Shown here one piece after another: positions 16,646 through 25,577 of a stretch of DNA of 64,000 nt; the stretch's first letter is position 1, and every line of letters starts with the position of its first letter. A program made the translations under genes and the position numbers. The notes beneath the pieces were generated by a model. That model was not told where the DNA came from. It ran no database searches and saw only the letters and a list, made by a program, of their open reading frames with translations. Source of the stretch: Herbaspirillum rhizosphaerae (GTDB lineage Bacteria > Pseudomonadota > Gammaproteobacteria > Burkholderiales > Burkholderiaceae_D); NCBI RefSeq assembly GCF_001189965.1, contig NZ_LFLU01000001.1, positions 62,001 through 126,000 of the forward strand, read 5' to 3'.

Positions 16646-17557
16646 ATGTTTTACATCCGACGCTGTTTTTCCTTGTCCTTCGCACTATCGGGGCTGCTTG
16701 CCCTGGCCGCGCAATCGTCGTCCGCACAAGATCTGGGACCGACGCTGTCCAAAATCCGCGATGGCGGCGTGATGGTGATCGGCCATCGCGAGGCATCGAT
16801 TCCGTTTTCTTACTACGACAGCAACCAGAAAGTCATCGGCTTTTCGCAAGACCTGTGCCAGAAGGTGATTGACGCCGTCAAAGTACGCGTGAAAAAGCCG
16901 GACCTCGCCGTTCGCCTGGTCCCGGTGACGTCGCAGAATCGCATCACGCTGGTGCAGAACGGCACCATCGATATCGAATGCGGCGCCACCACCAACACCA
17001 AAGCGCGTCACGCACAGGTGGCGTTCTCCGACACGATCTTCCTGGCGCTGACCAAGTTGCTGGTGAAATCCGATTCCGGCATCAAGGATTTCGGCGATCT
17101 GGCCAACACCACCGTGGTCACCAACGCCGGCACGACGGCAGAAGCGATTCTGCGCCGTCTGAACGTTGAAAAAAATCTCAACATGAACATCATCAGCGCC
17201 AAGGACTACGGCGACTCTTTCCTGGCCTTGCAGACCGGCCGCGCCAAGGCTTTCATGCTGGATGACGTGCTGCTGTCGGGCGCACGCACGCTGGCGCGCA
17301 ACCCGGGCGACTGGATCGTCACCGGGACGCCGCAATCGCTGGAGCCCTACGCCTTCATGATGCGCAAGGACGATCCGCAGTTCAAGAAGCTGGTCGACGA
17401 AACCTTGTCGAAGCTGATGACTTCCGGCGAGATCAACGGCATGTACGCCAAGTGGTTCCAGCAACCGGTCCCGCCCAAGAATCTGAACTTCGAATTTGGC
17501 ATCAGTCCTGAGCTGAAAGCCTTGTACGCCAAACCGAATGACGAAGCGGCGTACTGA
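16646..17557 (+). CDS. Amino-acid ABC transporter substrate-binding protein (GltI-like)
   Basis: Periplasmic solute-binding protein (SBP family 3) of 303 aa with a Sec signal ending near QSSSA. The mature part starts with LSKIRDGGVMVIGHREASIPFSYYD and carries IDIECGATTNTKARH, typical of the glutamate/aspartate group. The ATG at 16646 is chosen because GGGAG is 8 bp upstream; the ATG at 16640 is too close. It works with the permease pair and ATPase downstream. The ligand is probably an acidic or polar amino acid or derivative. Confidence 0.88.
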   Translation: MFYIRRCFSLSFALSGLLALAAQSSSAQDLGPTLSKIRDGGVMVIGHREASIPFSYYDSNQKVIGFSQDLCQKVIDAVKVRVKKPDLAVRLVPVTSQNRITLVQNGTIDIECGATTNTKARHAQVAFSDTIFLALTKLLVKSDSGIKDFGDLANTTVVTNAGTTAEAILRRLNVEKNLNMNIISAKDYGDSFLALQTGRAKAFMLDDVLLSGARTLARNPGDWIVTGTPQSLEPYAFMMRKDDPQFKKLVDETLSKLMTSGEINGMYAKWFQQPVPPKNLNFEFGISPELKALYAKPNDEAAY

Positions 17558-17631
17558 CCGATATTGATCGCAGTGAAACGGCGGTGTCGCAGGTGGCGAC
17601 GCCGCCGGGGTTATCGCAAGGAGACAACCAC

Positions 17632-18426
17632 ATGGCACACGCTCTGGAAAAAAGCACCGTACCGGCATCGATCGTCATCGCACCGGGCAGTCCCGATGCC
17701 GAACGCATCAGGCAGACCCGGATCGATCTGGCCGCCTGTTTCCGCATGGCCGCACGGCTCGGGCTGCAGGAAGGCGTCTGCAATCATTTCTCGGCGATGG
17801 TGCCGGGCAGGGATGATTTGTTTATCGTCAACGCCTTCGGTTATGCGTTTGAGGAAATGACGGCGTCCAGCCTGCTGGTCTGCGATTTCCACGGCAATGT
17901 GATCGATGGCGAGGGCGTGCCGGAGATCACGGCTTTCTATATCCATGCCCGCGTTCACCTGCATGCCAGGCGCGCCCGGGTAGTGTTTCACACGCACATG
18001 CCCAACGCCACGGCGCTGGCGATGGTGCAGGGAGAGCCGCTCAAATGGGCCGGCCAGACGGCATTGAAGTTCTATGGCCGCACCACGATCGATGCGCGCT
18101 TCAACGGACTGGCGCTCGATGAGGCGGAAGGCGATCGCATCGCGGCTTCGATTGGCGAGGCGGATATCGTCTTCATGAAAAATCACGGTGTCATGGTCGT
18201 CGGCGAAACCGTCGCCGAAGCCTGGGACGATCTCTACTACCTCGAACGCGCCTGCGAAGTGCAGCGGCTGGCGGAGTCGACCGGGCGGCCTTTGCAGATC
18301 ATCGATCCGGACATGGCGGCGCGCACCTACGCGCAGATGCGCGCCGGCGGCCGTGCCAGCGCGCATGCGCATCTGGCCTGCATCAAGCGCATTCTCGACA
18401 AGTCCGAACCGGACTACGCCGCCTGA
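17632..18426 (+). CDS. Class II aldolase/adducin-family protein
   Basis: Zinc-dependent class II aldolase fold, 264 aa. Metal ligands are His120 and His122 (VVFHTHMPNA) and His185 (FMKNHGVMVVG); GVCNHFSAMVPG is the N-terminal substrate loop. Family members split or epimerise phosphorylated or free hydroxy-acids. Its position between the binding protein and permease genes means the cleaved compound probably enters by this transporter. AAGGAGACAACC precedes the ATG. Confidence 0.87.
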   Translation: MAHALEKSTVPASIVIAPGSPDAERIRQTRIDLAACFRMAARLGLQEGVCNHFSAMVPGRDDLFIVNAFGYAFEEMTASSLLVCDFHGNVIDGEGVPEITAFYIHARVHLHARRARVVFHTHMPNATALAMVQGEPLKWAGQTALKFYGRTTIDARFNGLALDEAEGDRIAASIGEADIVFMKNHGVMVVGETVAEAWDDLYYLERACEVQRLAESTGRPLQIIDPDMAARTYAQMRAGGRASAHAHLACIKRILDKSEPDYAA

Positions 18427-18453
18427 TTCACTCATCGCTACAAGGAAAGATCC

Positions 18454-19193
18454 ATGTCATATCACTGGAACTGGGGCATTTTGCTGGAACCCGTTTCCAC
18501 CGGCGACCCTCAACTTATCTCGGCTGGCTGCTGTCGGGTTTCGTCAATACGGTTGCGGTGTCGCTGGCGGGGTGGCTGATCGCGCTGGCGGTCGGTGTCG
18601 CCATGGGCATCCTGCGGACATTGCCGGACCGCCGGCTGGCCGCCGTCGGTACGCTCTATGTGGTCATCTTCCGCAACATTCCGCTGATCGTGCAGTTCTT
18701 CATCTGGTATATCGTCCTGCCCGAACTGTTGCCCAAGGCGGTCGGCGACTGGTTCAAGTCGCTGGCGCCGGTATTGCAGTTTTACACTACGTCGATACTT
18801 TGCCTCGGCCTGTTTACTGCGGCGCGCGTCTGTGAGCAAGTGCGTTCAGGCCTGAACGCCTTGCCGCGCGGGCAGAAGGCCGCCGGCCTGGCGATGGGTT
18901 TCACGCTGGCGCAGGTGTACCGCTTCATCTTGCTGCCGGTGGGTTTCCGGATCATCGTGCCGCCGATTACGTCGGAGTTTCTCAATATCTTCAAAAATTC
19001 CGCCGTCGCGTCGACGATAGGACTGCTGGAACTGTCGGCGCAGGCGCGCCAGCTGGTCGACTTCACGGCGCAGGCTTACGAGTCCTTCATCGCCGTCACC
19101 GTCGCCTACGGCCTGATCAATCTGAGCGTGATGTACCTGATGCGCTGGTTGGAAAACAAAACCAGGCTGCCTGGTTACATGGGAGCGAAGTGA
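18454..19193 (+). pseudogene. GltJ-like amino-acid ABC permease with a one-base frameshift near its start
   Basis: Membrane permease expected to be about 246 aa. The ATG at 18454, after AAGGAAAG, opens the typical N-terminus MSYHWNWGILLEPVSTGDP. After GACCC at about 18511 the family sequence (STYLGWLLSGFVNTVAVSL) continues only in another frame. Restoring one C to the CCC run would join them. In the sequence as given, frame 1 stops after 41 codons. An intact frame from GTG 18558 still encodes 211 aa, including the permease signature and a C-terminus that overlaps the next gene. Sequencing error, true frameshift, or translation from 18558 are all possible. Confidence 0.75.
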
Positions 19194-19870
19194 TGGAACG
19201 ATTGGATTGGTCTGGTTTGCCGCATGCCTTGCCGACCTTGTGGTCCGGCATGCTGATCACCTTGCAGATCACGGTGCTGGCGATTGCGGTGGGCGTGGTG
19301 TTCGGTACGGTGCTGGCGGCGATGCGTTTGTCCGGCGTCAGGACGCTGGAATATTTTGCGCGCCTGTTCGTCACCGTTTTTCGTTCGTTTCCGCTAGTGC
19401 TGGTGCTGCTGTGGTTTTTCTTGCTGATTCCGCAGTTGCTGCAGGCGGTGCTGCGGATTCCGCCGACTACCGATATTCGCCTGGTGTCGGCGATGGTGGC
19501 GTTTGCGCTGTTCGAGTCGGCGTATTACTCGGAGATCATCCGCGCCGGCATCCAGGCGGTGCCGCGTGCCCAGTTCGGCGCATCGCTGGCCCTGGGGATG
19601 ACGTATCTGCAAGCGATGCGGCTGGTGATCCTGCCGCAGGCTTTTCGCGCCATGTTGCCGCTATTGCTGACGCAAGCCATCGTGCTGTTTCAGGACACTT
19701 CGCTGGTGTATGTCATCGGTCTGGCGGATTTCTTCCGTTCGTCGGCCAACATCGGCGATCGCGACGGTACGGCGGTCGAGATGGTGTTGTTCTCGGGCCT
19801 GGTGTATTTCGTGATCTGCGGCGCCACATCGGGCATGGTCAAAATATTGCAAAAAAAGGGAGCGCGATGA
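19193..19870 (+). CDS. Amino-acid ABC transporter permease (GltK-like)
   Basis: Second permease of the ABC importer, 225 aa, about five membrane helices. Marks are [20 protein letters not shown] in helix 1, [18 protein letters not shown], and the cytoplasmic EAA-like loop around [23 protein letters not shown]. Its ATG overlaps the TGA of the first permease, and its own TGA overlaps the ATG of the ATPase, so the three genes are translationally coupled. Confidence 0.88.
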   Translation: MERLDWSGLPHALPTLWSGMLITLQITVLAIAVGVVFGTVLAAMRLSGVRTLEYFARLFVTVFRSFPLVLVLLWFFLLIPQLLQAVLRIPPTTDIRLVSAMVAFALFESAYYSEIIRAGIQAVPRAQFGASLALGMTYLQAMRLVILPQAFRAMLPLLLTQAIVLFQDTSLVYVIGLADFFRSSANIGDRDGTAVEMVLFSGLVYFVICGATSGMVKILQKKGAR

Positions 19871-20598
19871 TTTCGCTGAACAAGGTTTCCAAATGGTACG
19901 GACCATTTCAGGTCCTCAAGGATTGCTCGCTGGAAGTCGGCAAAGGCGAAGTCGTGGTGGTCTGCGGACCGTCGGGTTCCGGCAAGTCGACGCTGATCAA
20001 GACCGTCAACGGTCTTGAAGCGATCCAGCAAGGGCAGATCTTCATCGGCGACAGCGAGGTCAGCAGTCCGAAGAGCAATCTTCCCGTACTGCGCTCGAAG
20101 GTCGGCATGGTGTTCCAGCATTTTGAGCTGTTTCCTCACCTGAGCATCATCGAGAACCTGACGCTGGCGCAGATCCGCGTGCTGGGACGCTCGCAAGAAG
20201 AGGCCTGCCACAAGGGCTACCGGCTGCTTGAGCGCGTCGGCCTGCGTGCGCACAGCGAAAAATTTCCGGGCCAGTTGTCCGGCGGCCAGCAGCAGCGCGT
20301 GGCCATTGCGCGCGCCTTGTGCATGGATCCGATTGCAATGCTGTTCGACGAACCGACCTCGGCGCTGGATCCGGAGATGATCAACGAGGTGCTCGACGTC
20401 ATGGTCGAACTGGCGCAGGAGGGAATGACCATGATGTGCGTTACGCACGAGATGGGTTTCGCGCGCAAGGTGGCGCATCGCGTGGTCTTCATGGATCACG
20501 GCGTGATCGTCGAAGACCGGCGCAAGGAAGAATTTTTTGCGAACCCGGCATCCGAGCGCGCCCGCGATTTTTTGTCGCGCATCTTGTCTTCACACTAA
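19867..20598 (+). CDS. Amino-acid ABC transporter ATP-binding protein (GltL-like)
   Basis: ABC ATPase of 243 aa that drives the importer. Walker A is GPSGSGKS, Q-loop [10 protein letters not shown], signature LSGGQQQR, Walker [14 protein letters not shown], and the H-switch is in [10 protein letters not shown]. The polar amino-acid uptake family is clear. Last gene of the PhzF-to-ATPase operon; no terminator hairpin is evident after it. Confidence 0.92.
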   Translation: MISLNKVSKWYGPFQVLKDCSLEVGKGEVVVVCGPSGSGKSTLIKTVNGLEAIQQGQIFIGDSEVSSPKSNLPVLRSKVGMVFQHFELFPHLSIIENLTLAQIRVLGRSQEEACHKGYRLLERVGLRAHSEKFPGQLSGGQQQRVAIARALCMDPIAMLFDEPTSALDPEMINEVLDVMVELAQEGMTMMCVTHEMGFARKVAHRVVFMDHGVIVEDRRKEEFFANPASERARDFLSRILSSH

Positions 20599-20909
20599 AA
20601 AGTCCGGCAATGGACGCACGGACGTCTGGCGCAATAGTCCGGTCAGAGGGGCTTGTTGCGCGGGTTGTCGATGCGCCAACATCGGTTCCTGCTCATATAA
20701 ATCCGGGGCAGGTTGATGCCTTGGCAGTTCTTCGGCAAGCGCCGTCATGAGCAAGTAACACTGCAATGTGAAGATTCTCCGTCTTTTTCCTTGGTTTGAT
20801 CATTCGCATTTCTCCGGGCGCGGCGGACAGCGTTCTCCATACGCCGGAACGAGAAATTGCGGGATCGGACCAGGGTCGATCAATCGTCGCGTCGGAGAAA
20901 ACGGTGAGC
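20599..20909. other. Intergenic stretch between ABC operon and CheX-like gene
   Basis: 311 bp without a convincing gene. A short GTCCG...CGGAC inverted repeat near 20602 has no T-run. The frame of the CheX-like gene stays open back to 20796, but that part has no family resemblance and is read as leader. Confidence 0.5.
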
Positions 20910-21848
20910 ATGGATTCCGAGTTGTTTAGCAAAGTTCTGGTGCTGGATCAGAACCCCGAGTGTTACGGCGTCATCAAGGCTTTCTGCGAGAGCCATAACC
21001 TGCTCGGCCTGAAGGTGCAGGAAGAGCGCATGATGTCGGTGTTGCAGTCCTATATCGATCTGGGCGGAATCATGTTGTCGGAAAGCTGTGCCGGCCTGGA
21101 TGAGCCCGATGGCGGACTGGCGCGCGCGATCCACAAGATGCGTCCGGAGCTGCCGATTTTCCTGCGCCTGAAGCGTGAAGAGTCGGCGCCGCCCATTCCG
21201 CCGTCGGATCTCAAGCTGTTCAACGCCACCTATCGCATCGACGATATCAACGTGTTGCATGAGGCAGTCGTGGCCTCCATCTTCAGCCAGGACTATCCGA
21301 ATGCGCTGGTGCGCGGCATCATTGAACTGAGCCTGCATATCCTGACGAGCCAGTTTCCGTCGATGAATGTCGAGGTGGAAAAACCTTATCTGGTGCGCGA
21401 CCGCCTGATTTCGGGCGAGGTGACTTCATTGATTCCGCTGGAGAGCAATTGGTGCCGCGGCTACATGATGCTGCAGGCAAAAGAGAGCGCGCTGCGCGAA
21501 CTGGTGCCGGGGAAATCCGGCGATTTCCGCTTGCTGAACAATATGTTGGGCGAACTCACGAACCTGACGTGGGGCGCCTTCAAGAGCCGCTATATCAATC
21601 AGGCGCCGTCGACGCCCTATACCAGCCAGGTGCCGACGATCGTCAATCACGAGCAGCGCTACATCACCTTCGGTTCCGACGATCCTTTGCTGTGCTTTAA
21701 CTACCTCCTCAGCGCCAAAGATGGCGGACCGCCGGTGACCTTGCAGCAGCGTTTCATCTTCAACCTCAACTGGTCGCCGGAAGATTTCAGGGAGAACGAA
21801 ACGTCCGTGGATGATTTTTTCAAGTCGGGTGAGCTGGAGCTGTTCTGA
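20910..21848 (+). CDS. CheX/CheC-like phosphatase-domain protein with receiver-like N-terminus
   Basis: Protein of 312 aa. Residues about 1-125 look like a degenerate receiver-type domain (SKVLVLDQNPECYGVIKAFCE). Residues about 130-310 resemble CheX: the helix LLNNMLGELTNLTWGAF holds the ExxN phosphatase pair Glu215/Asn218. CheX/CheC proteins remove phosphate from CheY-like regulators. No che or flagellar genes are adjacent. ATG 20910 is used; GTG 20904, two codons earlier and closer to GGAGAAAA, is an alternative start. Confidence 0.75.
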   Translation: MDSELFSKVLVLDQNPECYGVIKAFCESHNLLGLKVQEERMMSVLQSYIDLGGIMLSESCAGLDEPDGGLARAIHKMRPELPIFLRLKREESAPPIPPSDLKLFNATYRIDDINVLHEAVVASIFSQDYPNALVRGIIELSLHILTSQFPSMNVEVEKPYLVRDRLISGEVTSLIPLESNWCRGYMMLQAKESALRELVPGKSGDFRLLNNMLGELTNLTWGAFKSRYINQAPSTPYTSQVPTIVNHEQRYITFGSDDPLLCFNYLLSAKDGGPPVTLQQRFIFNLNWSPEDFRENETSVDDFFKSGELELF

Positions 21849-21911
21849 ACGTTCCGATCCGGTCGGATCGGAACCTGCCCCCGATATTTTCTGACGCCTG
21901 ATCGGGCGCGA

Positions 21912-22832
21912 TCAGCGCGTTGCGTCCGGCGTTGTTTCGCTGAAAAAACGCATCAGTTCGCCAGCCACTGCGGCGGGGGCTTCTTCCGGCATGTAATGCC
22001 CGCAGTTTTCCATGACGCTGCCGCGCACATCGGCGGCAATGCCGCGCACCGTATTGAACAACATGTCCTTGACGCCATGTACGGCACCGCAGGCAAGGAT
22101 GGGCATGGTCAGCGGCTTTTCGGTCCGGTTGCGGCTTTGCGCCAGACCTTCCGGGCTGAACGCGACGCGATAGTAGGATAGGGCTGCGCGCACGGCGCCG
22201 GGTGCGGAGAACACGCGTTCATACTCATCCAGATCGGCTGGTGCAATGGCCCAGCGATTGTCTGCCTTGGTGTGGAACAGATAGCTGAGGAAGGCGCGCT
22301 CGTGTCCCTGCAGCAAAATCTCCGGCAGATCGTCGAGGCGGTTGAATGCGAAATGCCACGTTCTGGTATTGGCTTCCGCCGTAGGGATTCCTGCCGGAGG
22401 CGGCGGTGTGATGCCGGGGAGGGCGGCATCGAACAGGGCGAGTCTGCGGATGTCGTCGGGCCAGTCTGCCGCATAGGCGTGGGCGATCCAGGTGCCGATG
22501 TCGTGGCCGGCAACATCGAGCGCGCCCTTGTCCAGCAGGCCGAGTGCATCGGCAAACGCGTGCAGATCGGCGGCGACCGTTTTCAGGTCGTAACCGCTCG
22601 CCGGTTTGTCGGAATCTCCCATGCCGCGCGGATCAATGGCGATGACGCGGCGTCCGCCGGCGGCCAGCAAAGGCATGACCAGACGCCAGGCGTACCAGCT
22701 TTGCGGCCAACCGGGAATGAGCAGGATGGGCGCGCCGCTGCCGCCTTCGACGTAATGCAGCCGCACGCCGTTGACATGGATGCTGCCGTGGTGGAAATCG
22801 TTCCAGAATGTGGCGGGAGAGAAGGTCTGCAT
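21912..22832 (-). CDS. Alpha/beta-hydrolase, epoxide hydrolase/haloalkane dehalogenase type
   Basis: Cytoplasmic hydrolase of 306 aa. The elbow reads AGHDIGTW, so the nucleophile is Asp111 rather than Ser, as in epoxide hydrolases and dehalogenases. The oxyanion motif is IPGWPQSW and the catalytic His lies in ENCGHYMPEEAP. The start at 22832 has AAAGGA 7 bp upstream; the ATG at 22871 lies within the operator region. It follows a tetR-type gene on the same strand, with a matching operator before each gene, so it is probably induced by that regulator's ligand. Confidence 0.86.
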   Translation of the reverse strand: MQTFSPATFWNDFHHGSIHVNGVRLHYVEGGSGAPILLIPGWPQSWYAWRLVMPLLAAGGRRVIAIDPRGMGDSDKPASGYDLKTVAADLHAFADALGLLDKGALDVAGHDIGTWIAHAYAADWPDDIRRLALFDAALPGITPPPPAGIPTAEANTRTWHFAFNRLDDLPEILLQGHERAFLSYLFHTKADNRWAIAPADLDEYERVFSAPGAVRAALSYYRVAFSPEGLAQSRNRTEKPLTMPILACGAVHGVKDMLFNTVRGIAADVRGSVMENCGHYMPEEAPAAVAGELMRFFSETTPDATR

Positions 22833-22875
22833 GGCGGGTCCTTTGATTTGAGTCGAGAGGGTGATTTTCATTAAA

Positions 22876-22895
22876 TAGGAAATAAATGTTTCCTA
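22876..22895. promoter_or_regulatory. TetR operator copy 1, before the hydrolase
   Basis: TAGGAAA-N6-TTTCCTA is a perfect inverted repeat 44 bp upstream of the hydrolase ATG. It has the same layout as the site before the tetR gene. Confidence 0.6.
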
Positions 22896-22910
22896 AATTG
22901 GTAAAAATTT

Positions 22911-23534
22911 TTAGCCGAGCAATTTCAGGGCATGGTCGATCAGGCCGTTCATTTCTCTTTTGCTGCGGCCTGTTTTTCCGATGACGCGCATGCCTTGCAA
23001 TACACAGAGCAGCAAGCGAGCTGTTGCCGGAGCGTCGACGTGTGCGGGAATGCTGCCGTCTTCCTGCCCCTGGCGGATGAAAAGGCTCAGCCGTTTTTCG
23101 TGGATGTCCAGCGATTGCGCGACGCGCGTTGCGATGTCAGGATCGGAGAGGGACAGTTCGACGGCGCTGCTGATGATGAGGCAGCCGCGGCGTCCTTCGG
23201 CGTCATGGCTGGAGGAAGCATAGAGCGCCAGCAAGGCGCGCACGCGCTCGCGACCGGTCTTCGCAGGTTTCAGCGCTTGTTGCAGGCGCTCGGTGCGCAA
23301 GGCGATGTAGCGCTCAAGCGCGGCGATGAAGAGGGATCTTTTATCGTCGAAGGCTTTGTAGATGCTGCCGGCGGTCAGCTCCAGCGCGGCGCCCAGGTCG
23401 TTGATGGAGGTGCCGTAGTAACCTTTGTCCGTAAAGACGGCGATGGCCTTGTCCAGCACCGCTTCAATGTCGAACTCGCGTGGGCGGCCGCGGCTGCGCG
23501 TCGTGGTTTCAGTAGTCGTAACGGAAGAGGTCAT
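22911..23534 (-). CDS. TetR-family regulator
   Basis: Repressor of 207 aa. The HTH is at about residues 20-65 (DIEAVLDKAIAVFTDKGYYGTSINDLGAALELTAGSIYKAF). The C-terminal part (GRRGCLIISSAVELSLSDPDIA) is typical of the TetR_C group that includes AcuR- and NemR-like sensors. The start at 23534 is chosen because the longer frame runs back over the operator and the divergent patatin gene. It is predicted to repress itself and the hydrolase downstream. Confidence 0.87.
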   Translation of the reverse strand: MTSSVTTTETTTRSRGRPREFDIEAVLDKAIAVFTDKGYYGTSINDLGAALELTAGSIYKAFDDKRSLFIAALERYIALRTERLQQALKPAKTGRERVRALLALYASSSHDAEGRRGCLIISSAVELSLSDPDIATRVAQSLDIHEKRLSLFIRQGQEDGSIPAHVDAPATARLLLCVLQGMRVIGKTGRSKREMNGLIDHALKLLG

Positions 23535-23545
23535 GTCAGTGATTA

Positions 23546-23565
23546 TAGGAAATGATTGTTTCCAA
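23546..23565. promoter_or_regulatory. TetR operator copy 2, between tetR-type and patatin genes
   Basis: TAGGAAA-N6-TTTCCAA has one change from the copy at 22876 and lies 12 bp upstream of the regulator ATG. It also sits in the promoter region of the divergent patatin gene, which might therefore be co-regulated. Confidence 0.6.
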
Positions 23566-23643
23566 ATCAAGGGGAAGGCTGGCAGAGCGTTTAGGCTAAA
23601 ATGGCAGCGCCCGTTCGGGCTGAGATTCTCTGCTCTCGAAAAC

Positions 23644-24573
23644 ATGTCTGTTTTACATCGCGTCGTCGCCGTACTCTCCCTTTCCCTTCTGGCTGCCTGC
23701 AACAGCCTCATGCCGTCCAGGTCCGCCGCGCCGGTCGAAACGTCTCCGGTGACGCCGGTTGCGGCGCCGACCAAGCCGCCGCAAAAGCCGCGTATTGCTC
23801 TGGCGCTGGGCGGCGGCGCGGCGCGCGGGTTTGCGCACGTGGGCGTGATCAAGGCGCTGGAGTCGCAAGGCATCGTGCCCGACATCGTGGTGGGTACCAG
23901 TGCGGGCAGTTTGGTGGGCGCTTTATATGCGGCGGGCAATAACGGTTTTGCTTTGCAAAAGCTGGCGCTGGATATGGACGAGGCGACTATTTCGGACTGG
24001 TCGGTACCGTTTTTCTCCAAGGTCAGCGGCGTATTGAAGGGTGAGGGCGTGCAGACGTATGTGAATCGCTCGGTCAATAATCTGCCGATCGAGAAATTCA
24101 AGATTCCCTTCGGTGCAGTGGCGACGGATCTGAAGACCGGTCAGCCGATTCTGTTTCGCCGCGGCAATGCCGGCATCGCGGTGCGCGCATCGTCGGCGGT
24201 GCCGGGGGTGTTCCAGTCGGTCAAGATCGGCGATCACTATTATGTCGACGGCGGTCTGGTGGCGCCGGTGCCGGTGCATTTTGCGCGCGAAATGGGCGCG
24301 GATTTCGTGATTGCGGTGAACATCTCGGCGCAGCCCGAGGCGCAGGCGTCGTCCAGCTCGGTCGACGTGATGCTGCAAACCTTCGCCATCATGGGGCAGA
24401 GCATCAATTACTATGAACTGAAGGATGCCGACATCGTGATCCAGCCGGGTCTGGGGGCGATGAAGGGCAGTGACTTTGCGGGACGCAATCTGGCGATCCT
24501 GGCCGGCGAGCAGGCGGCGATGAAGATCATGCCGGAGCTGAAGGCGAAGTTGAGGGCCAAAGGGGGGGATTGA
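23644..24573 (+). CDS. Patatin-like phospholipase lipoprotein (RssA type)
   Basis: Lipoprotein of 309 aa. The lipobox LLAAC puts Cys19 as the lipidated residue. A proline-rich linker follows, then the patatin domain: GGGAARGFAHVG (oxyanion loop), GTSAG with nucleophile Ser86, and the dyad Asp in DGGLVAP. It probably hydrolyses acyl esters in the periplasm or at a membrane. The start at 23644 places the signal peptide first; the longer frame crosses the divergent promoter. Confidence 0.87.
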   Translation: MSVLHRVVAVLSLSLLAACNSLMPSRSAAPVETSPVTPVAAPTKPPQKPRIALALGGGAARGFAHVGVIKALESQGIVPDIVVGTSAGSLVGALYAAGNNGFALQKLALDMDEATISDWSVPFFSKVSGVLKGEGVQTYVNRSVNNLPIEKFKIPFGAVATDLKTGQPILFRRGNAGIAVRASSAVPGVFQSVKIGDHYYVDGGLVAPVPVHFAREMGADFVIAVNISAQPEAQASSSSVDVMLQTFAIMGQSINYYELKDADIVIQPGLGAMKGSDFAGRNLAILAGEQAAMKIMPELKAKLRAKGGD

Positions 24574-24743
24574 TTCTGATGTGTATCTGGCAATGCTTGC
24601 TGTATTCAGCAGGGCGCCGGATATCACGGATGTATTTTGAATCGGCGTCGGACAGTGCTAATTAGAATAGAAACGACGCCGGTTGAATCGGAGTCGGGAC
24701 AACAGGAATCGCAATCCTTGACTCCCGCTACTCCCTGAAACGC

Positions 24744-25346
24744 TTATTGCTGATCTTCGGCAGTTGCGGAGATGCGGCGCGCACCATTAAAGCGCTTTTT
24801 CCAGTAGGCGACATCCATGTCTTCGATGCGCACCTGTCCGCCGGCGGAGGGCGAGTGGATGAATTTGCTGTCGCCCAGATAGATGCCGACATGCGAAAAG
24901 CCGCGGCGCAGGGTGTTATAGAACACCAGGTCGCCGGGACGCAGGTCGAGCTTGTCGACTTTTTCGCCGACGCGGCTGATTTCTGCCGACGTGCGCGGCA
25001 AATCGGTGCCCAGCGCTTCCTTGAACACGTAACGCACCAGACCGCTGCAATCCAGACCGGTTTCCGGCGACGTGCCGCCGTAACGGTAGTTGATGCCGAG
25101 CATGCTCAGTGCCTGGACGGCCAGTTCGGAAGCGCGGTTGGTGATGTCTTGCAGTTTGGCGAGAGCGAGGGTCGCTTTGCCGGGAGGAAGAGGGTCTTGC
25201 TGAACTTGCTGAATCTGTTGAATTTGCTGGATGGGAAGGTCGATGCTCCAGGCGGTGCTGCAGAACCAGAAACCGGCAGCCAGCACGCATGCTTGTGCGA
25301 GGCGAGGTCGGTATCGGCTGGTTTTTGCGGCGCTGCGTGTTGTCAT
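24744..25346 (-). CDS. NlpC/P60 cell-wall endopeptidase
   Basis: Exported cysteine peptidase of 200 aa, of the type that cuts peptidoglycan stem peptides. A hydrophobic signal segment is at about 16-35. It is followed by a glutamine-rich stretch (about 40-50, IQQIQQVQQ) encoded by imperfect 9-bp repeats. The catalytic domain has Cys100 (LDCSGLVRYVF), His152 (FSHVGIYLG) and His164 (KFIHSPS). It stands alone between convergent and divergent neighbours. Confidence 0.88.
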   Translation of the reverse strand: MTTRSAAKTSRYRPRLAQACVLAAGFWFCSTAWSIDLPIQQIQQIQQVQQDPLPPGKATLALAKLQDITNRASELAVQALSMLGINYRYGGTSPETGLDCSGLVRYVFKEALGTDLPRTSAEISRVGEKVDKLDLRPGDLVFYNTLRRGFSHVGIYLGDSKFIHSPSAGGQVRIEDMDVAYWKKRFNGARRISATAEDQQ

Positions 25347-25577
25347 CAGGACATTTCCTTATCGGTATGACTGCTGGAATGTAAACAATTTCATTGGTAA
25401 TGTCAAAAGGTTATTTCGCGTTATCTTACAAAAATTGTAATGAAGTCAATACCTTACGCGTGTAGGAGGATGCCCTCAGTTAGGGCGCGATCGCCGAGGT
25501 TTTGCATATTTTGTGCCAGCGGGCCATTCTCGCCTTACAATCAGCATTCTTTTTTACTTGAGACATGTGAGCGCATC

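Noticed and set aside
25190-25235. 9-bp imperfect repeats in the NlpC/P60 gene as a phase-variable tract
   Set aside because: The repeats are degenerate and a multiple of three, so changes would alter only the Gln-rich linker length.
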